DNA of 57,898 nt from positions 1-57,898 of the forward strand of contig CAAGSD010000038.1 of the NCBI GenBank assembly GCA_900772845.1, read 5' to 3'. Source of the DNA: Lachnospiraceae bacterium. Its GTDB lineage: Bacteria > Bacillota > Clostridia > Lachnospirales > Lachnospiraceae. Of this stretch, positions 1 through 6,992 are shown in pieces; the first letter of the stretch is position 1; each line of letters begins with the position of its first letter. The notes under the pieces are model-generated. The model searched no databases and was not told where the DNA came from. It worked only from the letters and a program-made list of their open reading frames with translations. The position numbers and the translations under genes are program-made.

Positions 1-76
1 ACGGATCCGTGACACACATTCGCATTCCCGACTATCGTCCTACATGCTCATGTGTGTTTGATTTGCTAATAAATCT

Positions 77-105
77 CCAGCCTCGCCTGCAAGCAGTCGG
101 TCTGG
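77..105 (-). terminator. Possible weak terminator hairpin after GH25 gene
   Basis: An imperfect inverted repeat (CCAG...CTGG outer arms, CTGC/GCAG inner arms, AA loop) lies 16-44 bases past the lysozyme stop codon. On the minus strand it is followed by a short T-rich stretch (AGATTTATT). The stem has mismatches, so termination is only a suggestion. Bases 1-76 hold no gene that I can support. Confidence 0.3.
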
Positions 106-120
106 GCTTTATTGCAAATC

Positions 121-2871
121 TTAATATCCCAGGTAGCTGAGGTTGAGGTCCACATTTCCGCTGATACCGCTGACTTTTCCGGTGGATTTGTACTGCCACA
201 GATCATAACGTCCGGTATAACTGGGGGTTGCCGCATACTGTGCCAGCCAGATCTTATAACTACCCAGAGCTCCGGCATCCATTTTGTTGTTCAGCCAGGT
301 CTTGTTGGCATAAATACCAGCGGTGTAACCTGCATTCTGAATGGTACTGCAGAATGCCTTACATACAGCAGTTCTGGTTGCCGCATCAATCTTATCTCCT
401 CTGCCGCCGCTGCTTTCTACATCCAGAAATACGGGATAAGAAATTCTGTAACCACTGATACGGTCAATGACCATGGATGCTTCCTGTACCGCTTCTACTT
501 CATCCACCGCCTGCGTGAAGAAATATACGCCAACCTTTAATCCTGCTGCGGTCGCACCCTTGATATTGGTCTTAAATGTAGGATCGTCAATCAGGGCTCC
601 CTGTGAAGAACCACGATATCCCACACGAATGATCACATAGCTTACTCCGGAATTCTTAACGGCATTCCAGTCAATGCTGCCATTCCACTTGGACACATCA
701 ATTCCCATAGTTCCGGAACCGACTACCAGAGAGCCATCACTGGCAAAATTGTATTTTGCGCCCTGAATGACCTGTTCCCCAGTGACCTTATTGCCGTCTG
801 CGTTAAAGAAATATACCTTTCCGTCCAGTGTCTGCCATCCGGTATACTTGATATCGCCTTTGACAAAGAATTTAGCTGCTGTGAAATAGTCTGCATAAAC
901 CGCTTCGCGATAGCTGTCACCATCCTGAACGTACAACTGTTGGCCGCTCTTATCCTTCAGCTTCGTGACTTGATCTTCTCTGGGATTGGAAGCTTTTACT
1001 GTTACTGTACACTTTGTGTCGGCATCCACAGTTCTGGTTCCGTCAGTATATGATATTTTCACCGTTACACTTCCGGCTTTCAGACCCTTGATCGTAACAG
1101 CATTTCCGTTAATCTTTATTTCAACACAGTCTTTATCTCCATCGGTCACTGCCGCTGTTACCGTACCATTTACGGCAGCGCCATTTACGGTAACATTCAC
1201 TGTTGTTTCGGAATTCGGATACGTAGTCAATGTCGTTTTGTCGATATTGACCGTCCAGGCAGGTGTTGCTGTCGGAGTCGGCGTTGCTGTCGGAGTCGGT
1301 GTGGGTGTGGGCGTTGCTGTCGGGGTCGCTGTCGGCGTAGGTGTCGGAGTCGGCGTGGGTGTGGGCGTTGCTGTCGGCGCAGGTGTCGGCTCCAGAGTTG
1401 CTGTCGGAGTCGCCGTAGACTCCGGAGTTGCTGTCGGTTCTGCCGTTGTGGTCGGTACCGGGGTGGTTTCTCCCTCTGCAGAACCCGTTCCGGTTCCGTC
1501 ACCACCGGGCTGTGTCTGCACTACTGTCCCTGCCACACGCAGGAATTTACCGCTATATGCTACAGTTTCCGGATTCGTAATCGTATCTTTAGACACTTCT
1601 TTGTAAGTATTGGCAGTAGAAGTGCTTGCTACCCACTGCACAGTATCCTGCAGTGTGGACTCTACTACAGTTTCATTTTTCTTGGTATCTTCCTTTGCTG
1701 CATTGACCTCGGATTCCTTTTTGATCTCATTGGAGACATCAACCTTTTTATAGGCAATATCCTTTTTCACTTCTACCTTCTGCGTTCCGGAAGGCAATGT
1801 ATAATCTTTATATTTTTCATCACTCAGAGTATTTACTGCTACGGTATAATTACCGGGGGTGATACCCTTTTTGTAAATGATACCGTCCATATCATCATCC
1901 GTCCAGGTCTCAGACTTGCCGTTGGGATCTGTGATGGTCACGTTGAACGGTACATTGGATATCAGTTTTCCGGTCTTTTTGTTATTGAACTTGATTTTCA
2001 GATCCTTCTGTACAGAAATCAGCTCCAAAGATACCTCTGCACCGTTGGTGTACTCGGCTTCATTGTAATCCTTCTGTTCTTCAGGCTCTTCTTCTACAAC
2101 AGTTGCTGCGGCAGCCTTCGCCATCTGTGCATCTGCTACCGCCAGAAGTCCCTGTTCACCGATCATCTGAATTCCATCCAATTGTGTTCCGACACTGGCT
2201 AACTCAGAGACCTGTTCATCAACAATGCGTGCACTGGCATATACACTTCCCGTAACAATTGCCAGGATCAATACTGCCACACCTGTAGCCGCCATAATAC
2301 GATCCATGGTGCTCATATTCAGAAATTTCGTCCACAGACCGGTCTTCTTTCTCTTTTTATGGGATGTCTTTCTCTGTGAAACTCTGTTGGAGGATCGTTT
2401 GGGAGCTACCTCTTCCTCGTAATCGTCGTAATCCTCATATGCCTCTTCGTCAGCATAATACTCTCCGCCATCTTCTCCGGTGTACTCTTCTTCCTCGGCG
2501 TAATACTCACCGCCGTCTTCTCTGGTGTACTCTTCTTCCTCGGCGTAATACTCTCCGCTGTCTTCTCCGGTGTACTCCTCTTCCTCGGCATAATACTCAC
2601 CGCTGTCTTCTCCGGTGTACTCCTCCTCGTCAGCGTAATATTCTTCGCCGCCTTCTTCGGTGTACTCCTCCTCGGCGTAATACTCTCCGCTGTCTTCTTC
2701 GGTGTACTCCTCCTCGTCAGCGTAATATTCTTCGCCGCCTTCTTCGGTGTACTCCTCCTCGTCAGCGTAATATTCTTCGCTGTCCTGTTCCTCGTCCCAA
2801 TCGTAACCATCCCGCACGTCCTCTTCCCAACTGCGATCCGGGCGTTTTGTATGGTTAAATAATTTTTTCAT
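121..2871 (-). CDS. Membrane-anchored GH25 lysozyme with cytoplasmic acidic Tyr-rich repeats
   Basis: Predicted muramidase cutting peptidoglycan outside the cell. Domains in order for the 916-residue product: acidic Tyr/Glu repeats (about 31-150), a basic stretch KRSSNR...HKKRKK (158-176), one membrane helix (about 192-212), a Lys/Glu-rich ectodomain, a Thr-Pro linker, an Ig-like (Big-type) domain beginning WTVNIDKTTL, a cell-wall-binding-like repeat (GWQTLDGKVYFFNADG), and a C-terminal GH25 domain. The GH25 domain starts GIDVSKWNGSIDW and carries the DVE acid pair in FLDVESSG. I chose the ATG at 2871 because AGAAGGGA precedes it at good spacing; the ATG at 2898 has no clear ribosome site. 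The basic cluster before the helix puts the N-terminus in the cytoplasm. The gene stands alone, divergent from the SGNH-like gene. GH25 call firm; role of the repeats unknown. Confidence 0.9.
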   Translation of the reverse strand: MKKLFNHTKRPDRSWEEDVRDGYDWDEEQDSEEYYADEEEYTEEGGEEYYADEEEYTEEDSGEYYAEEEYTEEGGEEYYADEEEYTGEDSGEYYAEEEEYTGEDSGEYYAEEEEYTREDGGEYYAEEEEYTGEDGGEYYADEEAYEDYDDYEEEVAPKRSSNRVSQRKTSHKKRKKTGLWTKFLNMSTMDRIMAATGVAVLILAIVTGSVYASARIVDEQVSELASVGTQLDGIQMIGEQGLLAVADAQMAKAAAATVVEEEPEEQKDYNEAEYTNGAEVSLELISVQKDLKIKFNNKKTGKLISNVPFNVTITDPNGKSETWTDDDMDGIIYKKGITPGNYTVAVNTLSDEKYKDYTLPSGTQKVEVKKDIAYKKVDVSNEIKKESEVNAAKEDTKKNETVVESTLQDTVQWVASTSTANTYKEVSKDTITNPETVAYSGKFLRVAGTVVQTQPGGDGTGTGSAEGETTPVPTTTAEPTATPESTATPTATLEPTPAPTATPTPTPTPTPTPTATPTATPTPTPTPTATPTPTATPAWTVNIDKTTLTTYPNSETTVNVTVNGAAVNGTVTAAVTDGDKDCVEIKINGNAVTIKGLKAGSVTVKISYTDGTRTVDADTKCTVTVKASNPREDQVTKLKDKSGQQLYVQDGDSYREAVYADYFTAAKFFVKGDIKYTGWQTLDGKVYFFNADGNKVTGEQVIQGAKYNFASDGSLVVGSGTMGIDVSKWNGSIDWNAVKNSGVSYVIIRVGYRGSSQGALIDDPTFKTNIKGATAAGLKVGVYFFTQAVDEVEAVQEASMVIDRISGYRISYPVFLDVESSGGRGDKIDAATRTAVCKAFCSTIQNAGYTAGIYANKTWLNNKMDAGALGSYKIWLAQYAATPSYTGRYDLWQYKSTGKVSGISGNVDLNLSYLGY
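1255..1475 (-). repeat. Low-complexity Thr-Pro linker repeat in lysozyme gene
   Basis: Short GTTGCTGTCGGAGTCGG-like units repeat in this stretch and encode a (TP)n/TA linker of about 70 residues between the Lys/Glu-rich ectodomain and the Ig-like domain. This is typical of wall-spanning spacers. Length variation between strains is likely because the DNA is near-tandem. Confidence 0.8.
2422..2781 (-). repeat. About eight tandem 42-45 bp units encoding EEYYA(D/E)EEEYT-type repeats
   Basis: Near-identical units encode about eight copies of a 14-15 residue block with consensus (G/E)EYYAxEEEYTxE(D/G)(S/G), one unit being a residue shorter. The block is rich in Tyr and Glu and sits on the predicted cytoplasmic side of the lysozyme membrane helix. 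Unit-to-unit identity at DNA level suggests recent expansion by slippage or recombination. Confidence 0.9.
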
Positions 2872-2922
2872 CTTGTCTATCCCTTCTAAAGTTATCATTC
2901 TTCATTGTAATAATTCTGTAAC

Positions 2923-2951
2923 ATTATATCATTGTCTCTTATCCACATCAA
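2923..2951 (-). promoter_or_regulatory. Sigma-A-type promoter for GH25 gene
   Basis: On the minus strand TTGATG (2946-2951) is followed by exactly 17 bases and TATAAT (2923-2928). Transcription would begin near 2916, leaving a leader of about 45 bases before the ATG at 2871. Five of six -35 bases lie close to consensus and the -10 is perfect. Confidence 0.75.
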
Positions 2952-3083
2952 GGTATTGACCCATTTCTTCAGAATTTCTTAAATCTTTCTAATATTGTGG
3001 ACTTTCTTTTCGTATAATAGTAAAATCAGAATAACTCTTTTTACCACATTATCTTAAGGAATTACTTGAATTGGAGAGAATAC

Positions 3084-4334
3084 ATGAAACAAAATTTTAA
3101 CAAACATAGTATCCCAGTAAATGACATACCGGATATTGAAATTGTAGATCTGGAAAGCGAAAATATGCAAGACACAGATTCTGGTAATTTGCATAGCAAT
3201 TCTGTTGCAAACGGTAATAACAATTCCCGCTGCAAGACCTCTTCCCCCAAAATATCGGAAGCACCCGATGACTTTGAAGAGTTAGATGACCTGAAGGAAT
3301 CAGAGACGTATGAAGAAAACAAAGTGGGCAGACGTTCATCCGCTTCCGGAATCCGGCGTTTTTTCAATCTTCATGTTCTGTTTGTGCTGGTATTTGTCAT
3401 AGTTATAGGTGTTTTAGGCTACCGTCTTACCCACTGGGGACAGAAGATCAGCCAGTCTGAAATTTTCAAAGACGGACAGGGATCCTATGATGACAGTTGG
3501 GATTCCATTCTTCCGCTGACAGATGAAAACGGCCAAATGATAATTAACGAAGCCTCCAATATTGTTTTGTTCGGAAATGCTCCTTTTGCAGATGACCGGG
3601 ATTCCTCCGACAGCCTTGCCAGTCTGATTGCAAAAGAAACCGGTGCTACCGTTTACAACTGTTCTATCAGTGGAAGTTATATGGCTGCACAGCGGTTGAA
3701 TTACGATCCGTCCTATGCTCCTATGGATGCTTATTGTCTGTACTGGCTGGTGAGTCTTGCCTGCGGTGCTCCCCTGGACGGATACTACAGCGATGCTGCC
3801 CAGTCCTTGGGTGACAACACGCCTCCCGAAGCTGAGGAAGTTGTAAACACGCTTAAGACTTTGGACTTCAACACGATTGATACGATTGCAATTATGTATG
3901 ATGCTTCCGATTATCTCATGGGTCATGCCATGTATAGTGATGAGAATCCCACAGACCCCATGCAGTTTACCGGCAATCTGGAAGCAAGCATTGAACTTTT
4001 GCAGGGTAATTACCCAGACATCCGTATTATTGTAATGTCTCCTACTTACGCCTATGCAATTGATGAGGAAAGTGGAGATTATGTAAGCTCTGATATTTAC
4101 ATTTACAATAACAGAGATGTTCTGTCCACCTATGTTATCAAGGAATGCTACTCTGCCAATATCCACAGCGTGTCCTTTATGGATAACCTGTACGGCAGCG
4201 TCACCGAAGATAATGCAGATGAATACCTTAGCGACAACCTGCACCTGAACGTAAAGGGCCGCGAACTCATTGCCAAGCGCTTTGAATATTTTCTGAATTA
4301 CTACGCCAAGGATTATGCTTCGCAGGAAAATTGA
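3084..4334 (+). CDS. Membrane-anchored SGNH-like protein lacking the block-I serine
   Basis: The 416-residue product has a hydrophilic, acidic cytoplasmic N-terminus (1-94), one helix (about 95-115) and an extracellular SGNH-type domain. Block I reads FGNAPFADDR, with GNA at 164-166 where SGNH esterases have GDS, so the usual nucleophile is missing. The late Asp-x-x-His block is present (DNLH, D384/H387). It may be a degenerate or non-hydrolytic family member. Start: ATG at 3084 follows GGAGAG with 5-6 bases spacing; an in-frame TTG at 3066 is less likely. A TATAAT box at 3013-3018 lies upstream but lacks a good -35. The gene is divergent from the lysozyme and ends just before the first 52-bp repeat element. 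Confidence 0.75.
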   Translation: MKQNFNKHSIPVNDIPDIEIVDLESENMQDTDSGNLHSNSVANGNNNSRCKTSSPKISEAPDDFEELDDLKESETYEENKVGRRSSASGIRRFFNLHVLFVLVFVIVIGVLGYRLTHWGQKISQSEIFKDGQGSYDDSWDSILPLTDENGQMIINEASNIVLFGNAPFADDRDSSDSLASLIAKETGATVYNCSISGSYMAAQRLNYDPSYAPMDAYCLYWLVSLACGAPLDGYYSDAAQSLGDNTPPEAEEVVNTLKTLDFNTIDTIAIMYDASDYLMGHAMYSDENPTDPMQFTGNLEASIELLQGNYPDIRIIVMSPTYAYAIDEESGDYVSSDIYIYNNRDVLSTYVIKECYSANIHSVSFMDNLYGSVTEDNADEYLSDNLHLNVKGRELIAKRFEYFLNYYAKDYASQEN

Positions 4335-4363
4335 CCCTAAAGATTCAGTAAATTGAATATGAT

Positions 4364-4444
4364 ACGGCTCATTGCGAATGATTGCCGCAAATAGAGTAGA
4401 GAGACCGGGACTTGCACACAAGTCCCGGTCTCTCTTTGATCCGT
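4364..4444. repeat. Leader of 52-bp array element, copy 1, with perfect 17-bp hairpin
   Basis: The segment contains AGAGAGACCGGGACTTG (4398-4414), a CACA loop, and its perfect reverse complement (4419-4435). The flanking words CTCATTGCGRATGA, AAATAGAGTAGAGAGACCGG and TTGATCC recur in the same order at 48004-48091 ahead of the second array. It could also stop transcription from the SGNH-like gene 64 bases upstream, but no T-run follows the stem. Confidence 0.8.
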
Positions 4445-4770
4445 GGGGCGTAATCATCATGTTTAGTCAATAAAGCCCCGTTAATCTTTGATATGTGGGG
4501 CGTAATCATAATTTTTGGTCAATAAAGCCCCGTTGATCTTTGATATGCGGGGCGCAATCATCAATTTTTTTCAATAAAGCCCCGTTGATCTTTGATATGC
4601 GGGGCGTAATCATCAATTTTTGTCAATAAAGCCCCACTGATCTTTGATATGCGGGGCGCAATCATCAATTTTTGCAAATAAAGCCCCACCGATCTTTGAT
4701 ATGCGGGGCGCAATCATCAATTTTTGTCAATAAAGCCCCACTGATTTTCAATATGCGGGGCACATTTATC
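4445..4770 (+). repeat. Array 1: six 52-bp tandem repeats
   Basis: GGGGCG starts units at 4445, 4497, 4549, 4601, 4653 and 4705, and GGGGCA begins a truncated unit at 4757, an exact 52-base period. Each unit reads GGGGCGYAATCATCA, then a T-rich stretch, CAATAAAGCCCC, and GTTGATCTTTGATATGC. GCCCCG and CGGGGC pair across the 15-base junction, and GGGGC also pairs with GCCCC inside a unit. The last unit differs (CACTGATTTTCAATAT), exactly as in array 2. There are no spacers, so this is not a CRISPR. No open reading frame that I trust crosses it. Confidence 0.9.
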
Positions 4771-4784
4771 AAAATCAGGGTGGA

Positions 4785-4830
4785 GCAAACACGATGTTTG
4801 CGACAGGCGGTCGGCGACATGAATGTCGCC
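4785..4830. repeat. Two tight perfect hairpins downstream of array 1
   Basis: GCAAACA-CGA-TGTTTGC (4785-4801) and GGCGACAT-GA-ATGTCGCC (4813-4830) are perfect inverted repeats with two- or three-base loops. They are not present after array 2. I see no gene in 4831-4976. Confidence 0.65.
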
Positions 4831-4976
4831 TGGAGCCGTGCCCGTCCGAATTAGAACCGCTATATCACTTTTCGTAGAAAATTCACACCCGGAGACCTTA
4901 CATCGAGGACGGACATTCCGTTCGCTGTGAGTGTTCGTGGATTTGCAACTGCCATCCGCAATAAGCCACGTTATTC

Positions 4977-5009
4977 ATAAATGTGTCGCAAAAAATGCTC
5001 CACATTTAT
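4977..5009. repeat. Right-end hairpin of array element, copy 1
   Basis: ATAAATGTG (4977-4985) pairs perfectly with CACATTTAT (5001-5009), with an inner GCA/TGC pair. Nearly the same 33 bases occur at 48582-48613. The arm overlaps the stop codon (5006-5008) of the next minus-strand gene, so the element end supplies or abuts that stop. Confidence 0.75.
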
Positions 5010-5770
5010 TTCAAAAAGTAATACAAATCCACTGTTGCATCTTTATAGATCACGTATCCATCCATTCTTCCAAATTCTTCAAATTCCTGATTTTCCATCT
5101 TGCCTACGATTTTTTTATCCTCTGAAAGAATAAGGTATACACATTGCTGGTTTCTGGCTTCATCTGCCAGTTCTCCGGCATCTATGGTTTCCTGTTCCAT
5201 GATGTCGTAGAGTTCGTTCTGCACTGTCCATCTGCTGACAACAATATCCCGTCCGTAAGGCATACATACCACCGGGGAATACTGTCTCACGTACTGCAGA
5301 AGTTCTCCGGGAAATGCAGCCATGACTTCTCTCCCTGGCACTTCAATGGCATTGCAGATATCTACTACACTCTGTGGTACATGATAGACATTCTCCGCTT
5401 TTTGAAAATGTGGGTTTTGATAAATCAGGCTGCCGGATATCATAAATACAATGATTGCCGCAGATATCCCCACATACTTTTTGTAACCGGAAAGTTTTCC
5501 ACAAAATGTAACCGCAGCATACGCAGTCACAGGGGTTACCGGCAAAAGCCACAAAATACGGTAATAAATCTCTCCGTCCGCCAGACTGGACACCAGATGC
5601 GACACAAACGGGTTAAAAAAGATCAACAGTAATAACAACGGCACATAAAGGAACATGATCCGGATATGCTTTCTTTTCTCCGTAATCCACAAATACAACA
5701 GACTTACCAGAAACCAGATCATGATCAAACCTGTCCCCATATATTCCTGAAACAATCTCAAAGCTTCCAT
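5006..5770 (-). CDS. Polytopic membrane protein, GT-C-like, last gene of block 1
   Basis: I do not recognise a named family. The 254-residue product has about four hydrophobic helices in its N-terminal 150 residues (one ends YYRILWLLPVTP, a motif often seen in GT-C-type membrane glycosyltransferases). A soluble C-terminal region follows, ending VIYKDATVDLYYFLK. The ATG at 5770 follows GAGGAGTAAG and is preferred to a TTG at 5794 or ATG at 5782. It lies 105 bases after the DUF6077-like gene, and the two together have the size and layout of one GT-C protein, so they may act as a pair or be the halves of an ancestral gene. The stop codon falls inside the repeat hairpin at 4977-5009. Confidence 0.65.
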   Translation of the reverse strand: MEALRLFQEYMGTGLIMIWFLVSLLYLWITEKRKHIRIMFLYVPLLLLLIFFNPFVSHLVSSLADGEIYYRILWLLPVTPVTAYAAVTFCGKLSGYKKYVGISAAIIVFMISGSLIYQNPHFQKAENVYHVPQSVVDICNAIEVPGREVMAAFPGELLQYVRQYSPVVCMPYGRDIVVSRWTVQNELYDIMEQETIDAGELADEARNQQCVYLILSEDKKIVGKMENQEFEEFGRMDGYVIYKDATVDLYYFLK

Positions 5771-5875
5771 CTTACTCCTCATGTCTTTCCACAATCTGTA
5801 AACCTGAATCCGTCAACCTGTACATGCTGCTTTTCGGGTCAGCGAAAGCATTCCATCGGAAATTCCGCTTTCCTC

Positions 5876-6940
5876 TCATCCCAGCACCAGATAGATTCCC
5901 GCATAGATCACACAGGGAACACAGCAGGCACACAGCGGCAGCAGAATCTTCCAGTTCTTATAACCGGCTGCTCCGCAGATCCCGGCGGTTCCCACCAGCA
6001 TGCATGCCAGCAGGGCTCCCATGGTACTGGCCAGGCAGCAGGATACCATCACCGCTCCCAGAAGAAGCCAGAATGCCGGAGCGATCCGCTGTCCCTCCTG
6101 CAATCTGTGCATCAATGTCAACAACAGGAAAAAAATCATGGGAATCAAAATACTTCCCAGTGCCGCCTTTCCCTGTCTGCTCCGGGCAATCATGAAATTT
6201 TCCACCGTATAAAAAGAATAATCTCCAAAAAGCACCAGCACTTCCGTGCAGATCAGAAACACCGGAAGCGTCCACTTGCTGTTTTCCTTCCCTGCACACA
6301 AAATCCTGCTGCCGATCAGATAAAACACACCATAAGTCATAGAAATCAGTGCCAGAGGCAAGATCGTTTTCGCTATTACCACTGCCGGAAGTCCGGTCAT
6401 TCTTGTAAGCCAGGCAATCCAGATGGGAAACGGTGCCAGGCCGTGCCGTATATCCAGTTTCGTTGTCAGCCCGGTGTAAGGAAGCTTCTGATACATTTCT
6501 CCGGAATTCTCCGTTGCCGCCGAAAGTGCCACATAATACGCATCATCTCCATCGTTATAGACCATAACGGCCGCCAGAACCAGCTGCAGCAATAACAACA
6601 CAAAAAATATCGCCCACAATACCATCGTTCTGCGCTCCGGCTTTTCTGATACCATGGTCAGCTTCTTCCCTCTGTTTTTGCACAGATACCATCCAGCTGC
6701 CAGAATCAGCCATGCCGCTCCGTACATAGAAAAAGCTATCGTCACCATAGAGAAGCTTTGTCTCAGAAGAATCATGGGCACACAGATCATCTGGAATCCC
6801 GCCCAGAGAATCATCTGTCCGCTGATCCACATAAATATCATATTTTTCCGGTTTTTATCCACACTTATGAGACAATTTCCTATCCAGACCGGCACTGCCG
6901 TCAGTAACAGGATCAGCCATATCATACGAACTGCAATCAT
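5876..6940 (-). CDS. DUF6077-like polytopic membrane protein
   Basis: The 354-residue product is almost wholly hydrophobic with about nine helices and resembles the DUF6077 family as I remember it. The loop NDGDDAYYVALSAATE at about 130-145 has the acidic first-loop motif expected of GT-C enzymes that use polyprenyl-linked sugars, and the LDIRHGLAPFPIWIAW loop fits the same fold. It ends right after a helix and lacks the soluble tail its neighbours have; the following gene carries such a tail. GGAGTAAAAA precedes the ATG. Substrate unknown; glycosyltransferase activity is inference. Confidence 0.7.
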   Translation of the reverse strand: MIAVRMIWLILLLTAVPVWIGNCLISVDKNRKNMIFMWISGQMILWAGFQMICVPMILLRQSFSMVTIAFSMYGAAWLILAAGWYLCKNRGKKLTMVSEKPERRTMVLWAIFFVLLLLQLVLAAVMVYNDGDDAYYVALSAATENSGEMYQKLPYTGLTTKLDIRHGLAPFPIWIAWLTRMTGLPAVVIAKTILPLALISMTYGVFYLIGSRILCAGKENSKWTLPVFLICTEVLVLFGDYSFYTVENFMIARSRQGKAALGSILIPMIFFLLLTLMHRLQEGQRIAPAFWLLLGAVMVSCCLASTMGALLACMLVGTAGICGAAGYKNWKILLPLCACCVPCVIYAGIYLVLG

Positions 6941-6992
6941 TTTTTACTCCGTTTCCATCTTTCACTTTATCACACGCAAAACAACTGCCGCA

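Noticed and set aside
104..129. Possible degenerate 52-bp repeat fragment (GGGCTTTATTG) at the left edge
   Set aside because: Only about 11 bases match the unit in reverse orientation; too short to call.
986..1606. 206-codon + strand frame rich in Val and Gly
   Set aside because: Antisense of the Thr-Pro linker and Ig-like region of the lysozyme gene; low complexity.
2364..2858. Arg/Cys-rich + strand frame of 164 codons
   Set aside because: Antisense shadow of the acidic repeat region; repetitive only because the repeats are.
3414..4460. Minus-strand frame of 348 codons opposite the SGNH-like gene
   Set aside because: Antisense shadow of a well-supported gene. Its first residues resemble those of another frame at 47687-48100 only because both cross the repeated leader of the array elements.
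4445..4770. CRISPR array
   Set aside because: The whole 52-base unit repeats with no unique spacers, and no cas genes are present.
5666..6595. 309-codon + strand frame
   Set aside because: Antisense to two membrane protein genes and His/Gln-rich, as expected for the reverse of hydrophobic coding DNA.
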